Source: Bacteroidia bacterium
Lineage (GTDB): Bacteria; Bacteroidota; Bacteroidia; Bacteroidales; VadinHA17
Assembly (NCBI GenBank): GCA_026391215.1
Contig: JAPLDX010000068.1
Location: forward strand, 1-64,000
Length of the DNA: 64,000 nt
Direction of reading: 5' to 3'
The notes beneath the pieces are model-generated. The model did no database searches and was not told the origin of the DNA. It worked only from the letters and a program-made list of their open reading frames with translations. The translations under genes were made by a program, and so were the position numbers. Of this stretch, positions 54,184-62,951 are shown piece after piece. Each line of letters opens with the position of its first letter. Position 1 is the first letter of the stretch.

Positions 54184-57084
54184 GGTTTTCTTGATCTCGA
54201 ATTCCTGGTAGCCTTCAACGATATCACCTGCTTTTATGTCGTTGAAATTCTGAATGTTAAGCCCGCATTCATACCCGCCAACGACTTCCTTGACATCATC
54301 CTTGAATCGTTTGAGCGAACCGAGTTCCCCTGTATATATAACAATACCATCGCGTATTAAACGCACTCTGGTATTTCGTGTGATCTTTCCTTCCTTGACA
54401 TAACATCCGGCAACCGTGCCAACTTTAGTGACCTTAAAGATCTCGCGTATTTCCAGGGTGGCGACAATCTCTTCTTTGACCTCCGGAGAGAGCATCCCTT
54501 CCATAGCTGCCCTGATCTCCTCAATGGCATTGTATATAATTGAATAGAGACGGACATCAATCTCCTCCTTCTCGGCAAGCTTGCGTGCTGCCATTGATGG
54601 GCGAACCTGGAATCCTACTATAATTGCGTTGGATGCTGCAGCGAGCAGAATATCCGATTCTGAGATCTGGCCAACAGCTTTATGAATAATATTCAGCTGT
54701 ATTTCAGGTGTTGACAGCTTGATAAGCGAATCGCTCAGAGCTTCAATTGATCCGTCAACGTCACCTTTTACGATAATATTAAGTTCCTGGAAATTGCCAA
54801 TGGCAATCCTTCTTCCTATTTCGTCAAGGGTAATATGCTTCTGCGTACGCAGTCCCTGTTCTCTCTGTAGCTGTGATCTCTTTGTGGCTATATCCTTTGC
54901 TTCCCTGTCGCTGTCCATTACATTGAATTTGTCACCGGCCTGGGGAGCGCCGTTGAGTCCTAGAACAAGAGCGGGTGTTGCCGGGCCGACTTCGTCAACC
55001 TTATTGCCTCTTTCATTGTACATAGCCTTTATATGTCCGAAGCTGGCTCCTGCCAGAAGTACATCACCAACCCTCAGCGTCCCGGCTTTTACGAGAATGG
55101 TTGCTGTGAATCCGCGGCCTTTATCAAGGGATGATTCCACAACTGTGCCAATTGCAGGCTTGTCGGGATTAGCCTTTAGATCAAGCATCTCAGCTTCGAG
55201 CAGTACTTTTTCAAGCAGAAGCTCAATATTGAGCCCGGTTTTTGCAGATATCTCCTGTGACTGGTATTTGCCTCCCCAGTCCTCAACCAGGTAATTCATA
55301 TTTGCAAGAGCCTCCTTTATTTTCTCAGGATTTGAGGTAGGCTTATCAATCTTGTTGATCGCGAATACAATAGGTACTCCAGCGGCTGAAGCATGGTTGA
55401 TGGCTTCTATTGTCTGCGGCATTACACCGTCATCAGCGGCCACAACAATAATAGCTATGTCGGTGATCTGTGCTCCGCGGGCACGCATTGCAGTGAAGGC
55501 CTCATGTCCGGGTGTATCCAGGAATGTTATCTGACGGCCGTCATCAAGCTTCACAGCGTAGGCTCCTATATGCTGTGTAATTCCGCCTGCCTCACCCGCG
55601 ATCACATTTGTACGGCGTATATAGTCGAGCAATTTTGTTTTGCCATGATCGACATGTCCCATGACTGTTACTATCGGTGGCCTGGGCTTAAGATCTTCGT
55701 CTTCATCATCTGACTCCCTCACAGCTTCCTGAAGCTCAGCACTTACAAATTCTACCTTATAACCGAATTCATCGGCAAGAAGTGCCATTGTTTCTGCATC
55801 AAGACGCTGATTTATTGAAACGAAAAGCCCGAGGTTCATACATGTAGAGATAATGTCTGTAACCGGGGTATTCATCATAATCGCCAGCTCATTTACCGAC
55901 ACGAATTCCGTAACCTTGAGGATATTCTTTTCCAATTCAATTCTGTCCTCGTCCTCGCGATGCTTCTGACTTATTGCTTCTCTCTTTTCCCTGCGGTATC
56001 TTGAACCCTTTGATTTGCCTTTTGTAGTAAGCCTCGCAAGCGTTTCCTTTATCTGCTTCTGTACTTCCTCTTCATCTACCTCAACCCTTACAGGTCTTTT
56101 CTTCAGGATTTTCTTGCCGCCTTTTTCTTTTTTATCGCCCAGGTCAGGCTTGACTGCTGAAACCTGGTCTTTTTCCTTGGTGATCCTTTTCCTTCTTTTC
56201 TTCCTTCTGAAATCGCTCTCACTATTCACCTTTACCGGCTGGTATGGAGCAGGTTTCCTCTTTTCCTCCACAGGGAGGTTTATTCTCCCCACGACTGTAG
56301 GTCCGGTAATTTTCTGATAACCTGGCCTGAAAACTTCTATTATTTCCTCCTGTTCGGGGATTAAATCTGCTTCCGGGATTTCCAGATCTGGTGCAGCTTG
56401 TGATACAGGCTCTTCTACAGTCTCCCTCTCTTTTTTTGATGGAGCTTTCTTTTCTTCTTCAACGACAGGTTCTTTTTCCTTGGTCTTCTCTTTTTTGGCA
56501 GGCTTAGCATCTTTGGTTACTGTACCAGGTTCAGCTTCACCTTTAGTATCTGAAGCTGAACGGCTCTTCTTTTCTTCAGCTGCACCTGTCTTTTCCGCAG
56601 CGGCCTTCTTCTGTTCATCCTTTTCAGGTTCAGCACTTTTTGCTGCTTCCTGTTTTGATGGTGCCGGTTTTTCTGTTTTGGGTATCTTTTCCAGATCAAT
56701 CTTTCCGACAAGCTTTATGTCAGGCTTTTTGATCTCTGTTTTGATATCGACACCTTTCTTTATTCCTGAAGAATCTATAACAAGCATCTCTTCTTCACGG
56801 TCAGTATCTTCAGACTGGGCTTTTTCCGGTACATCATCAATTGAAACGGTTTCTTTCTTCCGATGCAGATCTTTGAGGGCAAGCTTTTCAGATTCTTTCT
56901 TGACGCTTAAATCAGAGCTGTATTCTTTCAACAGCATAAGGTATGCTTCATGAGGAAGCTTTGTATTGGGATTTGGATCGATTTCAATACCTTTCTTATG
57001 GAGGAATTCGATCATTGTGGAAATCCCTACATTGAACTCCTTGGCAGCTTTACTTAACCGTGTCGCCTTTACGTCCTCTGTCAT
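54178..57084 (-). CDS. infB: translation initiation factor IF-2
   Basis: A 968-residue GTPase that brings initiator tRNA to the 30S subunit. The N-terminal IF2_N domain (about 1-60) is followed by a long Lys/Glu/Ala/Pro-rich, probably disordered linker (about 60-390) and a second IF2_N-type helical segment (about 400-450). The G domain starts near 470 with GHVDHGKT (residues 476-483), then DTPGH and NKID, and domains II-IV follow. Long N-terminal linkers are normal in this phylum. The gene ends in a six-base overlap with gcvH and lies 49 bases after nusA. Confidence 0.97.
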   Translation of the reverse strand: MTEDVKATRLSKAAKEFNVGISTMIEFLHKKGIEIDPNPNTKLPHEAYLMLLKEYSSDLSVKKESEKLALKDLHRKKETVSIDDVPEKAQSEDTDREEEMLVIDSSGIKKGVDIKTEIKKPDIKLVGKIDLEKIPKTEKPAPSKQEAAKSAEPEKDEQKKAAAEKTGAAEEKKSRSASDTKGEAEPGTVTKDAKPAKKEKTKEKEPVVEEEKKAPSKKERETVEEPVSQAAPDLEIPEADLIPEQEEIIEVFRPGYQKITGPTVVGRINLPVEEKRKPAPYQPVKVNSESDFRRKKRRKRITKEKDQVSAVKPDLGDKKEKGGKKILKKRPVRVEVDEEEVQKQIKETLARLTTKGKSKGSRYRREKREAISQKHREDEDRIELEKNILKVTEFVSVNELAIMMNTPVTDIISTCMNLGLFVSINQRLDAETMALLADEFGYKVEFVSAELQEAVRESDDEDEDLKPRPPIVTVMGHVDHGKTKLLDYIRRTNVIAGEAGGITQHIGAYAVKLDDGRQITFLDTPGHEAFTAMRARGAQITDIAIIVVAADDGVMPQTIEAINHASAAGVPIVFAINKIDKPTSNPEKIKEALANMNYLVEDWGGKYQSQEISAKTGLNIELLLEKVLLEAEMLDLKANPDKPAIGTVVESSLDKGRGFTATILVKAGTLRVGDVLLAGASFGHIKAMYNERGNKVDEVGPATPALVLGLNGAPQAGDKFNVMDSDREAKDIATKRSQLQREQGLRTQKHITLDEIGRRIAIGNFQELNIIVKGDVDGSIEALSDSLIKLSTPEIQLNIIHKAVGQISESDILLAAASNAIIVGFQVRPSMAARKLAEKEEIDVRLYSIIYNAIEEIRAAMEGMLSPEVKEEIVATLEIREIFKVTKVGTVAGCYVKEGKITRNTRVRLIRDGIVIYTGELGSLKRFKDDVKEVVGGYECGLNIQNFNDIKAGDIVEGYQEFEIKKTL

Positions 57085-57133
57085 AGATATGCCCTGTCTT
57101 TATAATGACTTCAATAACAAAACTTTAATAATA

Positions 57134-58372
57134 TCATTCAAATTCAGCTTTAAGGATGTTTACAACTTCCTTAACGGTTTCCTCTTCAAGATCGGTTCTC
57201 TTAACAAGATCGCTTATAGAAAGGTTGAGAACGCTTCTGGCTGTGTCGCATCCGATAGCTTTAAGCTCATCGATGATCCATTCTTCAATCTCATCACTGA
57301 ATTCCTCGAGTTTGACATCTTCCTCATCCTCACCTCCCGGCTCCCTGTACACATCAATCTCATAACCGGTCAGCTGACTTGCAAGCTTAATATTAAGACC
57401 TCCTTTTCCTATAGCGAGGGATACTTCACTCGGTTTAAGATAGATCTCGGCTCTTTTCGTATCTTCAATGAGCTTTATTGATGTGATTTTTGCCGGACTG
57501 AGAGCTCTCTGTATAAAGAGCTGGTTATTGGCGGTATAGTTTATGACATCAATATTTTCATTACGGAGTTCCCTTACAATGCCATGTATTCTTGATCCTT
57601 TCATACCAACACAGGCGCCTACCGGGTCGATCCTTTCATCATATGATTCCACTGCAACTTTGGCCCGTTCACCCGGAACCCTGACAATCTTCTTTATAGT
57701 GATAAGCCCATCGAATATCTCAGGTACTTCAAGCTCGAAAAGCCTTTCAAGGAATACAGGTGAAGTACGGCTGAGAATTATGAAAGGTGTGTTATTCCTC
57801 ATTTCAACCTTAATGACAACAGCTCTTATGGAGTCGCCTTTCCTGAAATGATCGGAAGGTATCTGTTCGCTTTTGGGTATAATAAGCTCATTCCCGTCAT
57901 CATCAAGAACTAGGATCTCTCTTTTCCAGACCTGGTAAACCTCACCGGTGACGATCTCGCCGATCCGATCCTTGTACTTCATGTAGATGTTGTTCTTTTC
58001 AAGATCCAGGATACGCGCTGTAAGATTTTGTCGCAGCGACAAAATTGCCCTTCTTCCGAAATCGAGGAACTTAACCTCATCCGAGACCTCTTCGCCTACT
58101 TCATAGTCATCATCAATTTTCTTGGCTTCTGAAAGCGGTATCTGAGTTATGGGGTCGGTAATCTCATCGTCATTGACAACAGTTCTGTTACGCCATATTT
58201 CGAAGTCGCCTTTATCGATATTGACAATAATGTCGAAATTATCTGCCGATCCGTACCTTTTGGCAAGCATACCTCTGAAAACATCCTCCAGAACGCTCAT
58301 CATTGTCGGGCGATCAATATTTTTCAGCTCTTTAAATTCCGAAAAAGTGTCGATCAAATTAATATTTTCCAT
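57134..58372 (-). CDS. nusA: transcription termination/antitermination factor NusA
   Basis: A 412-residue protein that binds RNA polymerase and controls pausing, termination and antitermination. The N-terminal domain (about 1-125) is followed by S1 (about 130-200; GEIVTGEVYQVWKREI), KH1 and KH2 (about 200-345, with DPVGACVGMKGSRI and VSLAIGKGGLNIKLA) and a short acidic C-terminus with a helix-hairpin-helix-like segment. The length is typical of Bacteroidota, without the AR repeats of E. coli. It starts 17 bases after the rimP stop codon. Confidence 0.96.
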   Translation of the reverse strand: MENINLIDTFSEFKELKNIDRPTMMSVLEDVFRGMLAKRYGSADNFDIIVNIDKGDFEIWRNRTVVNDDEITDPITQIPLSEAKKIDDDYEVGEEVSDEVKFLDFGRRAILSLRQNLTARILDLEKNNIYMKYKDRIGEIVTGEVYQVWKREILVLDDDGNELIIPKSEQIPSDHFRKGDSIRAVVIKVEMRNNTPFIILSRTSPVFLERLFELEVPEIFDGLITIKKIVRVPGERAKVAVESYDERIDPVGACVGMKGSRIHGIVRELRNENIDVINYTANNQLFIQRALSPAKITSIKLIEDTKRAEIYLKPSEVSLAIGKGGLNIKLASQLTGYEIDVYREPGGEDEEDVKLEEFSDEIEEWIIDELKAIGCDTARSVLNLSISDLVKRTDLEEETVKEVVNILKAEFE

Positions 58373-58389
58373 CTGGTATTAACCTATTT

Positions 58390-58842
58390 TTATTTAATCA
58401 CTAAAACCTCTTTTGTCGATTTTACCTGGTCAAAGTTGAACGAAATATCCTTCAGCTCCTTACCCTTGCCTTTTACTCTGACTTCAGTTTCCAGTTCAAA
58501 TCCTCCCTTTGTCACATTTTTAAGATTACCTGTAAACTTTTCGCCATCCGTATCAACAACCTCAACTTTCTTTCCTTCATTTTTATAGTACTGTTCAGGC
58601 ACTCCGAAAGGCATATCAAGTCCCGGAGAAGAAACCTGCAGCTCAAAGTCCTCAGTGCTGCGGTCAAAGTGTTTTTCAACATAGCGGTGAATGGCAGCAC
58701 ATTCATCAATGGTTATGCCTGTCATTGTATCTGCCAGTACAGTTATTTTGTTTGAACTGCTCACTCTGATTGTGACAAGAAAAATACCTGTTCCCTTAAT
58801 GAACTCACTTACAAGCTTTTCTATTTTATTTTTATCTACCAT
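58390..58842 (-). CDS. rimP: ribosome maturation factor RimP
   Basis: A 150-residue protein needed for 30S subunit assembly (DUF150 family). The N-terminal domain (about 1-80) contains ITIDECAAIHRYVEKHFD and ends with the family motif LQVSSPGLDMPF. The C-terminal SH3-like domain (about 85-150) includes GKKVEVVDTDGEKFTGNLK. The order rimP-nusA-infB is conserved across bacteria. A promoter element lies at 58910 and a hairpin in the leader. Confidence 0.93.
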   Translation of the reverse strand: MVDKNKIEKLVSEFIKGTGIFLVTIRVSSSNKITVLADTMTGITIDECAAIHRYVEKHFDRSTEDFELQVSSPGLDMPFGVPEQYYKNEGKKVEVVDTDGEKFTGNLKNVTKGGFELETEVRVKGKGKELKDISFNFDQVKSTKEVLVIK

Positions 58843-58865
58843 ACTTTAAATTAAGAAATAAAATA

Positions 58866-58881
58866 GGGGACTCTGGTCCCC
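58866..58881 (-). promoter_or_regulatory. leader hairpin of the rimP-nusA-infB operon
   Basis: GGGGACTCTGGTCCCC forms a hairpin with arms GGGGAC and GTCCCC when read as RNA from the minus strand. On that strand it is followed by TATTTTATTTC. It lies 24 bases before the rimP start, inside the presumed leader, so it could pause or attenuate transcription. Confidence 0.35.
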
Positions 58882-58909
58882 TTGTCTCAACTACCCCTCA
58901 AATCGGTTG

Positions 58910-58917
58910 CAAAGATA
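58910..58917 (-). promoter_or_regulatory. -7 promoter element of rimP
   Basis: CAAAGATA is TATCTTTG on the minus strand and fits TAnnTTTG. A near -33 match (CAAT at 58937-58940 on the plus strand) is 19 bases away. Confidence 0.5.
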
Positions 58918-58983
58918 AATAATGTTTTGTAATTAGCAATAAGAAAGATAATTATTAGTAATATTTTGATTTGAAATATAACG

Positions 58984-59083
58984 GAAAGGCACAACGGCGT
59001 AGCGGCATAAAGGCGCAAAGGTGTTTCGATCATTTACATTTTCCTTTGTGTACCTTTGTGATCTACCTTTGTGCCCCTTTGTG
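58984..59083 (+). repeat. AAAGGCACAA / CTTTGTG inverted-repeat cluster
   Basis: AAGG-containing units (AAAGGCACAAC, AAAGGCGCAAAGGTG) at 58984-59022 are followed by four CTTTGTG units at 59044, 59054, 59067 and 59077. Together they form an imperfect inverted repeat. Similar CTTTGTG clusters occur between genes in many Bacteroidota. The last unit provides the GTG used here as the start of the radical SAM gene. Confidence 0.6.
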
Positions 59084-60043
59084 TTTAAAAAAGAAATAAT
59101 AAGTTATTATGAAATCTATGATAGCAGTGAGCATGATCTGCTGTCTCACTGCACTTTATGCCCGCGGGAATGCGGGGTGAACAGGTTTAATAGCGGTGAT
59201 GGATATTGTGGAATGGATGCAGGGATGAATATTGCATCAATATGCATCCACAGGGGAGAAGAACCCCCGATAAGCGGTCCCGATGGCATCTGTAATATAT
59301 TTTTTGCCGGCTGCAATCTTCACTGCATCTATTGTCAGAACTATGACATAAGCAGATCTGATGGAAAAAACAGGAAAACTTCATTGACATTAGCGGAGGT
59401 TCTCGATCAGATTGAAAACATCCTTTCTGCAGGCATCAGGGCTGTCGGATTTGTCTCCCCTTCACATGTCGTTCCTCAAGTAAGGGCAATTATACGAGGA
59501 CTGAATGCAAGAGGTCTTAAGCCAATAACGGTATATAATACAAATAGTTACGACAAACCGGAGGTGATAGACGCTCTTGATGGCATGATTGATGTCTGGC
59601 TCCCTGACTACAAATATGTCACACCTGGAACAGCGAAAGAGTATTCCGATGCTTCTGATTATCCTGAGGTGTCACTGAAGGCAATAAAGCGAATGTATTA
59701 CCAGAAGGGTTCCGTACTTCAGATGGATGAGAAGGGAAGGGCAGAGAGCGGCATGCTGTTACGGCATCTAGTATTGCCGGGTCATGCTGAGGAGAGCAAA
59801 CAGGTAATGAGAAAGATCGCCGGTGAATTGTCAGCAGGAGTTCATATTTCGCTAATGTCGCAGTATCATCCGACATACGAGGTAAAAAACCATCCTGTGA
59901 TTAACAGACCCCTTTACATTAAAGAGTACAACGAAGTGACTGCAGAAATGGAGAAGCTGGGGTTCCGTAATGGCTGGCTTCAGGAGATGAACAGTTACCG
60001 GAATTACAGGCCGGATTTCAGAAAAAAGAATCCTTTTGAATAA
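59081..60043 (+). CDS. PflX-like radical SAM protein
   Basis: A 320-residue radical SAM enzyme of the PflA/PflX-like group. The N-terminal Cys cluster (Cys24, Cys27, Cys31 in HCTLCPREC) and the cluster motif CxxxCxxC at Cys78, Cys82 and Cys85 (CNLHCIYC) are visible, the latter preceded by FFAG. Internal segments FVSPSHVVPQ and VYNTNSYDKPE fit the group. The in-frame GTG at 59081 is preferred, since a GTG at 59021 would place the N-terminus inside a non-coding repeat. Members resemble glycyl-radical-enzyme activases, but the target of this subgroup is not established. It probably lies alone, ahead of the DUF6629 gene by 77 bases. Confidence 0.85.
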   Translation: MFKKEIISYYEIYDSSEHDLLSHCTLCPRECGVNRFNSGDGYCGMDAGMNIASICIHRGEEPPISGPDGICNIFFAGCNLHCIYCQNYDISRSDGKNRKTSLTLAEVLDQIENILSAGIRAVGFVSPSHVVPQVRAIIRGLNARGLKPITVYNTNSYDKPEVIDALDGMIDVWLPDYKYVTPGTAKEYSDASDYPEVSLKAIKRMYYQKGSVLQMDEKGRAESGMLLRHLVLPGHAEESKQVMRKIAGELSAGVHISLMSQYHPTYEVKNHPVINRPLYIKEYNEVTAEMEKLGFRNGWLQEMNSYRNYRPDFRKKNPFE

Positions 60044-60120
60044 TTGATTTAGTGCAATTATTTTAATATATTTTCGCCGGTTTTCAATTAATGGAAACCC
60101 TTAACGGAAAGGAGCAAAAA

Positions 60121-60831
60121 ATGTGTTTCTCGGCAGGAGCAAGCTTTACGGCAGGAGCAGTCATTTCAGCTATTGGTATTGCGACGGTTAAAGAGGTTCA
60201 AAAACCGTCTCAGTGGGTATTTGCCAGCATACCTTTGATTTTTGGAATTCAGCAAATTGCAGAAGGTTGTCTGTGGATGACATTACAGAATGGTGATTAT
60301 GCTGTCATTCAGAAAATCAGTACATATATTTTTCTACTGACGGCAGATGCTCTCTGGCCGGTAATAATTCCTCTTTCTGTCCTGTTATTGGAAGAAGATA
60401 GTAAAAGGCGCAAAATATTGCGGATTCTGCTATTTACGGGCATAATCTTAGCATTGTATTATGCATATTTCATAGTGTTTTTCAAAGTGACACCTCAGAT
60501 TCTGAATTGTCATATTTATTATGACACTTTTACCCCGGAATCTCTCATGATACCTGCTTTCTTGATTTACTTATTCGTAACCATCACATCCTTGTTTGTC
60601 TCAAGCACTAAAAATATGCATCTACTGGGTATTTTAATGTTTCTGTCATGTGTGGTTTCAGTTATTTTCTATACAATAAATACTACTTCGGTCTGGTGCT
60701 TTTTTGCGGCGGTTATCAGCGGTGTGATATATTGGATCATCCGGGTACCGCAGGAGGAGAACAGTCCGATCAGCCTCAGATTAATGAAGATTATATCTGA
60801 TAACAATCCCTGGAAAAGAAGATCAAACTAA
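60121..60831 (+). CDS. DUF6629-type integral membrane protein
   Basis: A 236-residue inner-membrane protein. The ATG at 60121 is chosen because the protein then starts MCFSAGASFTAG, the characteristic beginning of the DUF6629 family; an upstream start at 60091 is less likely. About seven membrane helices can be traced, with IPLIFGIQQIAEGCLWM in the second and the last ending IIRVPQ. There are no catalytic or transport motifs that I recognise. It is convergent with the second Gfo/Idh/MocA gene, with only 7 bases between. Confidence 0.75.
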   Translation: MCFSAGASFTAGAVISAIGIATVKEVQKPSQWVFASIPLIFGIQQIAEGCLWMTLQNGDYAVIQKISTYIFLLTADALWPVIIPLSVLLLEEDSKRRKILRILLFTGIILALYYAYFIVFFKVTPQILNCHIYYDTFTPESLMIPAFLIYLFVTITSLFVSSTKNMHLLGILMFLSCVVSVIFYTINTTSVWCFFAAVISGVIYWIIRVPQEENSPISLRLMKIISDNNPWKRRSN

Positions 60832-60838
60832 TCCTCAT

Positions 60839-62212
60839 TTAAAATCCGGTCACCTTCCATCCTTTCCGGTAATCTCGGCGAAGGTATTTATTAGCTTCAG
60901 GATAGTTTGTCACAGCCATTTTCCCGGCATTCCATTCCAGCAATGTATCCGGGACGCGGATTGCCACCGTACCAAGGAGAATTGCCTCTGTCATCGGTCC
61001 CGTCTGTGCGAAATGAGATTCAGTCTTAGGGCCGCCCAGGCAGGCAACTACAAAGCTGTGATAATGATTACCGGCTTCGAATTCAGGTATTTTATAATTT
61101 GCGAATTTACTTTCGGGTAACAATACAGGAAATTCATCATGCGGATTAAGCAGGGCTCCTTCAGTACCAATAAGCATTGCGGATTCAGCGGGATATTCTT
61201 TTCCCGCATATAAGTCACGTACTTCCGTGGGAGGATAAAACTCTCCATCGAACCATTCCAATGGAAGAACGTCAGAATCCGTTTTATCGTTTCCCGGAAA
61301 CATCCATGTTATATGATCACCCTGGGGCCAGTTATCAGTTCTTCTTTCAGGTGAATCCTTCCATGACTTCTGAACTTCGGCTATAACAGATATAGGTGGT
61401 TTCAATCCAATACCTTTCCAGACAGCATCAAATATATGGCATCCGATGTCGCCTGACCAGCCAGTTCCAAAGTCCTGCCATGCTCTCCATTTTGTCTGAT
61501 GATATATTTCGGGAGCATAAGGACGCATAGGTGCAGTGCCGATCCAGATGTCCCAGTTCAGATTTGCCGGAGCTGCCTGTCCCTGTGGAGGACGTGGTCC
61601 AAAAAGGCGGTAATTTTCTACGGCACCAGGGCGATTGGAACAGAGATATGCATGCTTTATCTTGCCAATGGCACCGTCTTTAATTAGCTGGACCGCTGTC
61701 AGGTCACCTTTTCTCGAGGCAATCTGAGTGCCAAGCTGGGTTATCACTCCATTCTTCACTGTTGCTTCTGTAAGGGCTCGAACCTCTGCCACATCATGAC
61801 ACATTGGTTTCTGGCAATAGACATGCTTTCCCATCCTGATAGCCATCATGGCAATCGGGAAGTGATTATGATCCGGTACAGTAACATTGACAGAATCAAT
61901 ATTATTCTCTTCTTTCCTGAGAAGCTCGCGCCAGTCGGAATAAGTACGGGCATCAGGAAGAATTTCAGAGGCCTTCTTCAGATTGTCAGCATCCACATCG
62001 CATATTGCGACGATCTGTACATTCGGATCCTCTTTGAATTTATTAAGGTCTGACCATCCCATCCCCCCGACTCCTATGCAGGCATGATTAAGCTTGCCGT
62101 TTGATGATGGGGCATTCCCTGAGCATCTGATTATGAGCGGTGCGCCAATTGCGGCAGTTGCAGCCGTTTGTATAAACTTCCTTCGTGATAATGAATTGTT
62201 ATGGTTTGTCAT
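60839..62212 (-). CDS. second Tat-exported Gfo/Idh/MocA-family oxidoreductase
   Basis: A 457-residue protein. The ATG at 62212 is used since it gives the Tat signal SRRKFI (Arg10-Arg11) near the start; a longer reading to 62281 adds a hydrophobic segment of no known role. The Rossmann motif GVGGMG is at 47-52, with PDHNH and the QKP motif as in its paralogue at 35358-36884. The C-terminal domain ends with YPEANKYLRRDYRKGW, similar to the paralogue. It has no DUF1080 or glycosidase partner next to it and is bordered by a DUF559 element upstream. Confidence 0.88.
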   Translation of the reverse strand: MTNHNNSLSRRKFIQTAATAAIGAPLIIRCSGNAPSSNGKLNHACIGVGGMGWSDLNKFKEDPNVQIVAICDVDADNLKKASEILPDARTYSDWRELLRKEENNIDSVNVTVPDHNHFPIAMMAIRMGKHVYCQKPMCHDVAEVRALTEATVKNGVITQLGTQIASRKGDLTAVQLIKDGAIGKIKHAYLCSNRPGAVENYRLFGPRPPQGQAAPANLNWDIWIGTAPMRPYAPEIYHQTKWRAWQDFGTGWSGDIGCHIFDAVWKGIGLKPPISVIAEVQKSWKDSPERRTDNWPQGDHITWMFPGNDKTDSDVLPLEWFDGEFYPPTEVRDLYAGKEYPAESAMLIGTEGALLNPHDEFPVLLPESKFANYKIPEFEAGNHYHSFVVACLGGPKTESHFAQTGPMTEAILLGTVAIRVPDTLLEWNAGKMAVTNYPEANKYLRRDYRKGWKVTGF

Positions 62213-62281
62213 GGCCTGATGGATAATATTAAATGCTACATAAAATGCAAGTAATGCAAGATAAGAAATTTTGCAATTCAT

Positions 62282-62862
62282 GTACTCACCCCCTTCCTTC
62301 GCTACGCTCAGGTTTTCCCCCTCTCTGCTGAAGCAAAGAGGGAGAAGGATTCACCTAATAATGTCGTAGATTTTGTATTTTTATATTGTGTTAAAAAAAT
62401 ATGTCTCAATCTAAGAAATTTGATATTAAAGGAATTAAGAAGCATGCTCAAGACCTGAGAAATAATATGACTGAATCTGAAAAACTATTGTGGAGAGAGC
62501 TTAAGGGAAGGAAACTATCAGGTTCTAAGTTTTTACGTCAGCACTATATACTTTATAAAGGCAATTTAACGAGATACAATTATTTTATTGCTGATTTTTA
62601 TTGTTATGCCCGGAAAGCTGTGATTGAACTTGATGGCCCGATTCATGATACTTCAGTCGAATATGATCAATTCAGAGATTCGGAATTGCAGGAACTGGGT
62701 TTTCATATTTTACATATCAAAAATGAAGAGCTATCAAATATAAAAGAAGTTCTTTGTAAAATCATTTTATTTCTTAATCGAATAAGCAAATAATCAACTA
62801 ATTACACGAACTTACTCCCCCCTCTTTGCTTCAGCAGAGAGGGGGGCTGAGGGGGTGAGTAC
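62282..62862 (+). mobile_element. 581-bp inverted-repeat element carrying a DUF559 gene
   Basis: The ends are perfect 12-bp inverted repeats, GTACTCACCCCC (62282-62293) and GGGGGTGAGTAC (62851-62862). Inside them are two hairpins, 62317-62342 and 62817-62846, that share a perfect 26-base inverted match (62317-62342 with 62819-62844). Between the hairpins is one gene, a DUF559 nuclease-like protein. No transposase motif and no clear target-site duplication are seen (flanks CAT and GTG). The plan matches the smaller gene-less elements at 31279-31389 and 13379-13472. Mobility is inferred. Confidence 0.7.
62401..62793 (+). CDS. DUF559 endonuclease-like protein
   Basis: A 130-residue protein of the DUF559 family, which has the very-short-patch-repair-like PD-(D/E)xK fold. 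The N-terminal helix reads RNNMTESEKLLWRELKGRKL. The core holds Asp65 (FIADFYC) and Glu76 with Asp78 (VIELDG), which are the candidate metal ligands. Length is complete for the family. It lies inside the inverted-repeat element 62282-62862 and is AT-rich compared with the flanking housekeeping genes. The function of the family is not settled, and nuclease activity is inferred from the fold. Confidence 0.85.
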   Translation: MSQSKKFDIKGIKKHAQDLRNNMTESEKLLWRELKGRKLSGSKFLRQHYILYKGNLTRYNYFIADFYCYARKAVIELDGPIHDTSVEYDQFRDSELQELGFHILHIKNEELSNIKEVLCKIILFLNRISK

Positions 62863-62874
62863 GTGTTGTACAAA

Positions 62875-62900
62875 ACAAAAACCCCGCTTTTGGCGGGGTT
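62875..62900 (-). terminator. rho-independent terminator of the Tyr/Trp/His-rich protein gene
   Basis: On the minus strand, AACCCCGCC and the inverse GCGGGGTT form a stem with loop AAAAG, followed by TTTTGTTTTG. It lies about 50 bases after the stop codon at 62952. Confidence 0.85.
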
Positions 62901-62951
62901 GCGAGTCTCAAAGACTCCTGGCACACATTATCTTATCTGCTATATGTTGCC

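Noticed and set aside
56480..56953. Ser/Phe-rich open frame opposite infB
   Set aside because: It is the antisense image of the Lys/Glu-rich linker of IF-2, which rarely produces stop codons on the other strand.
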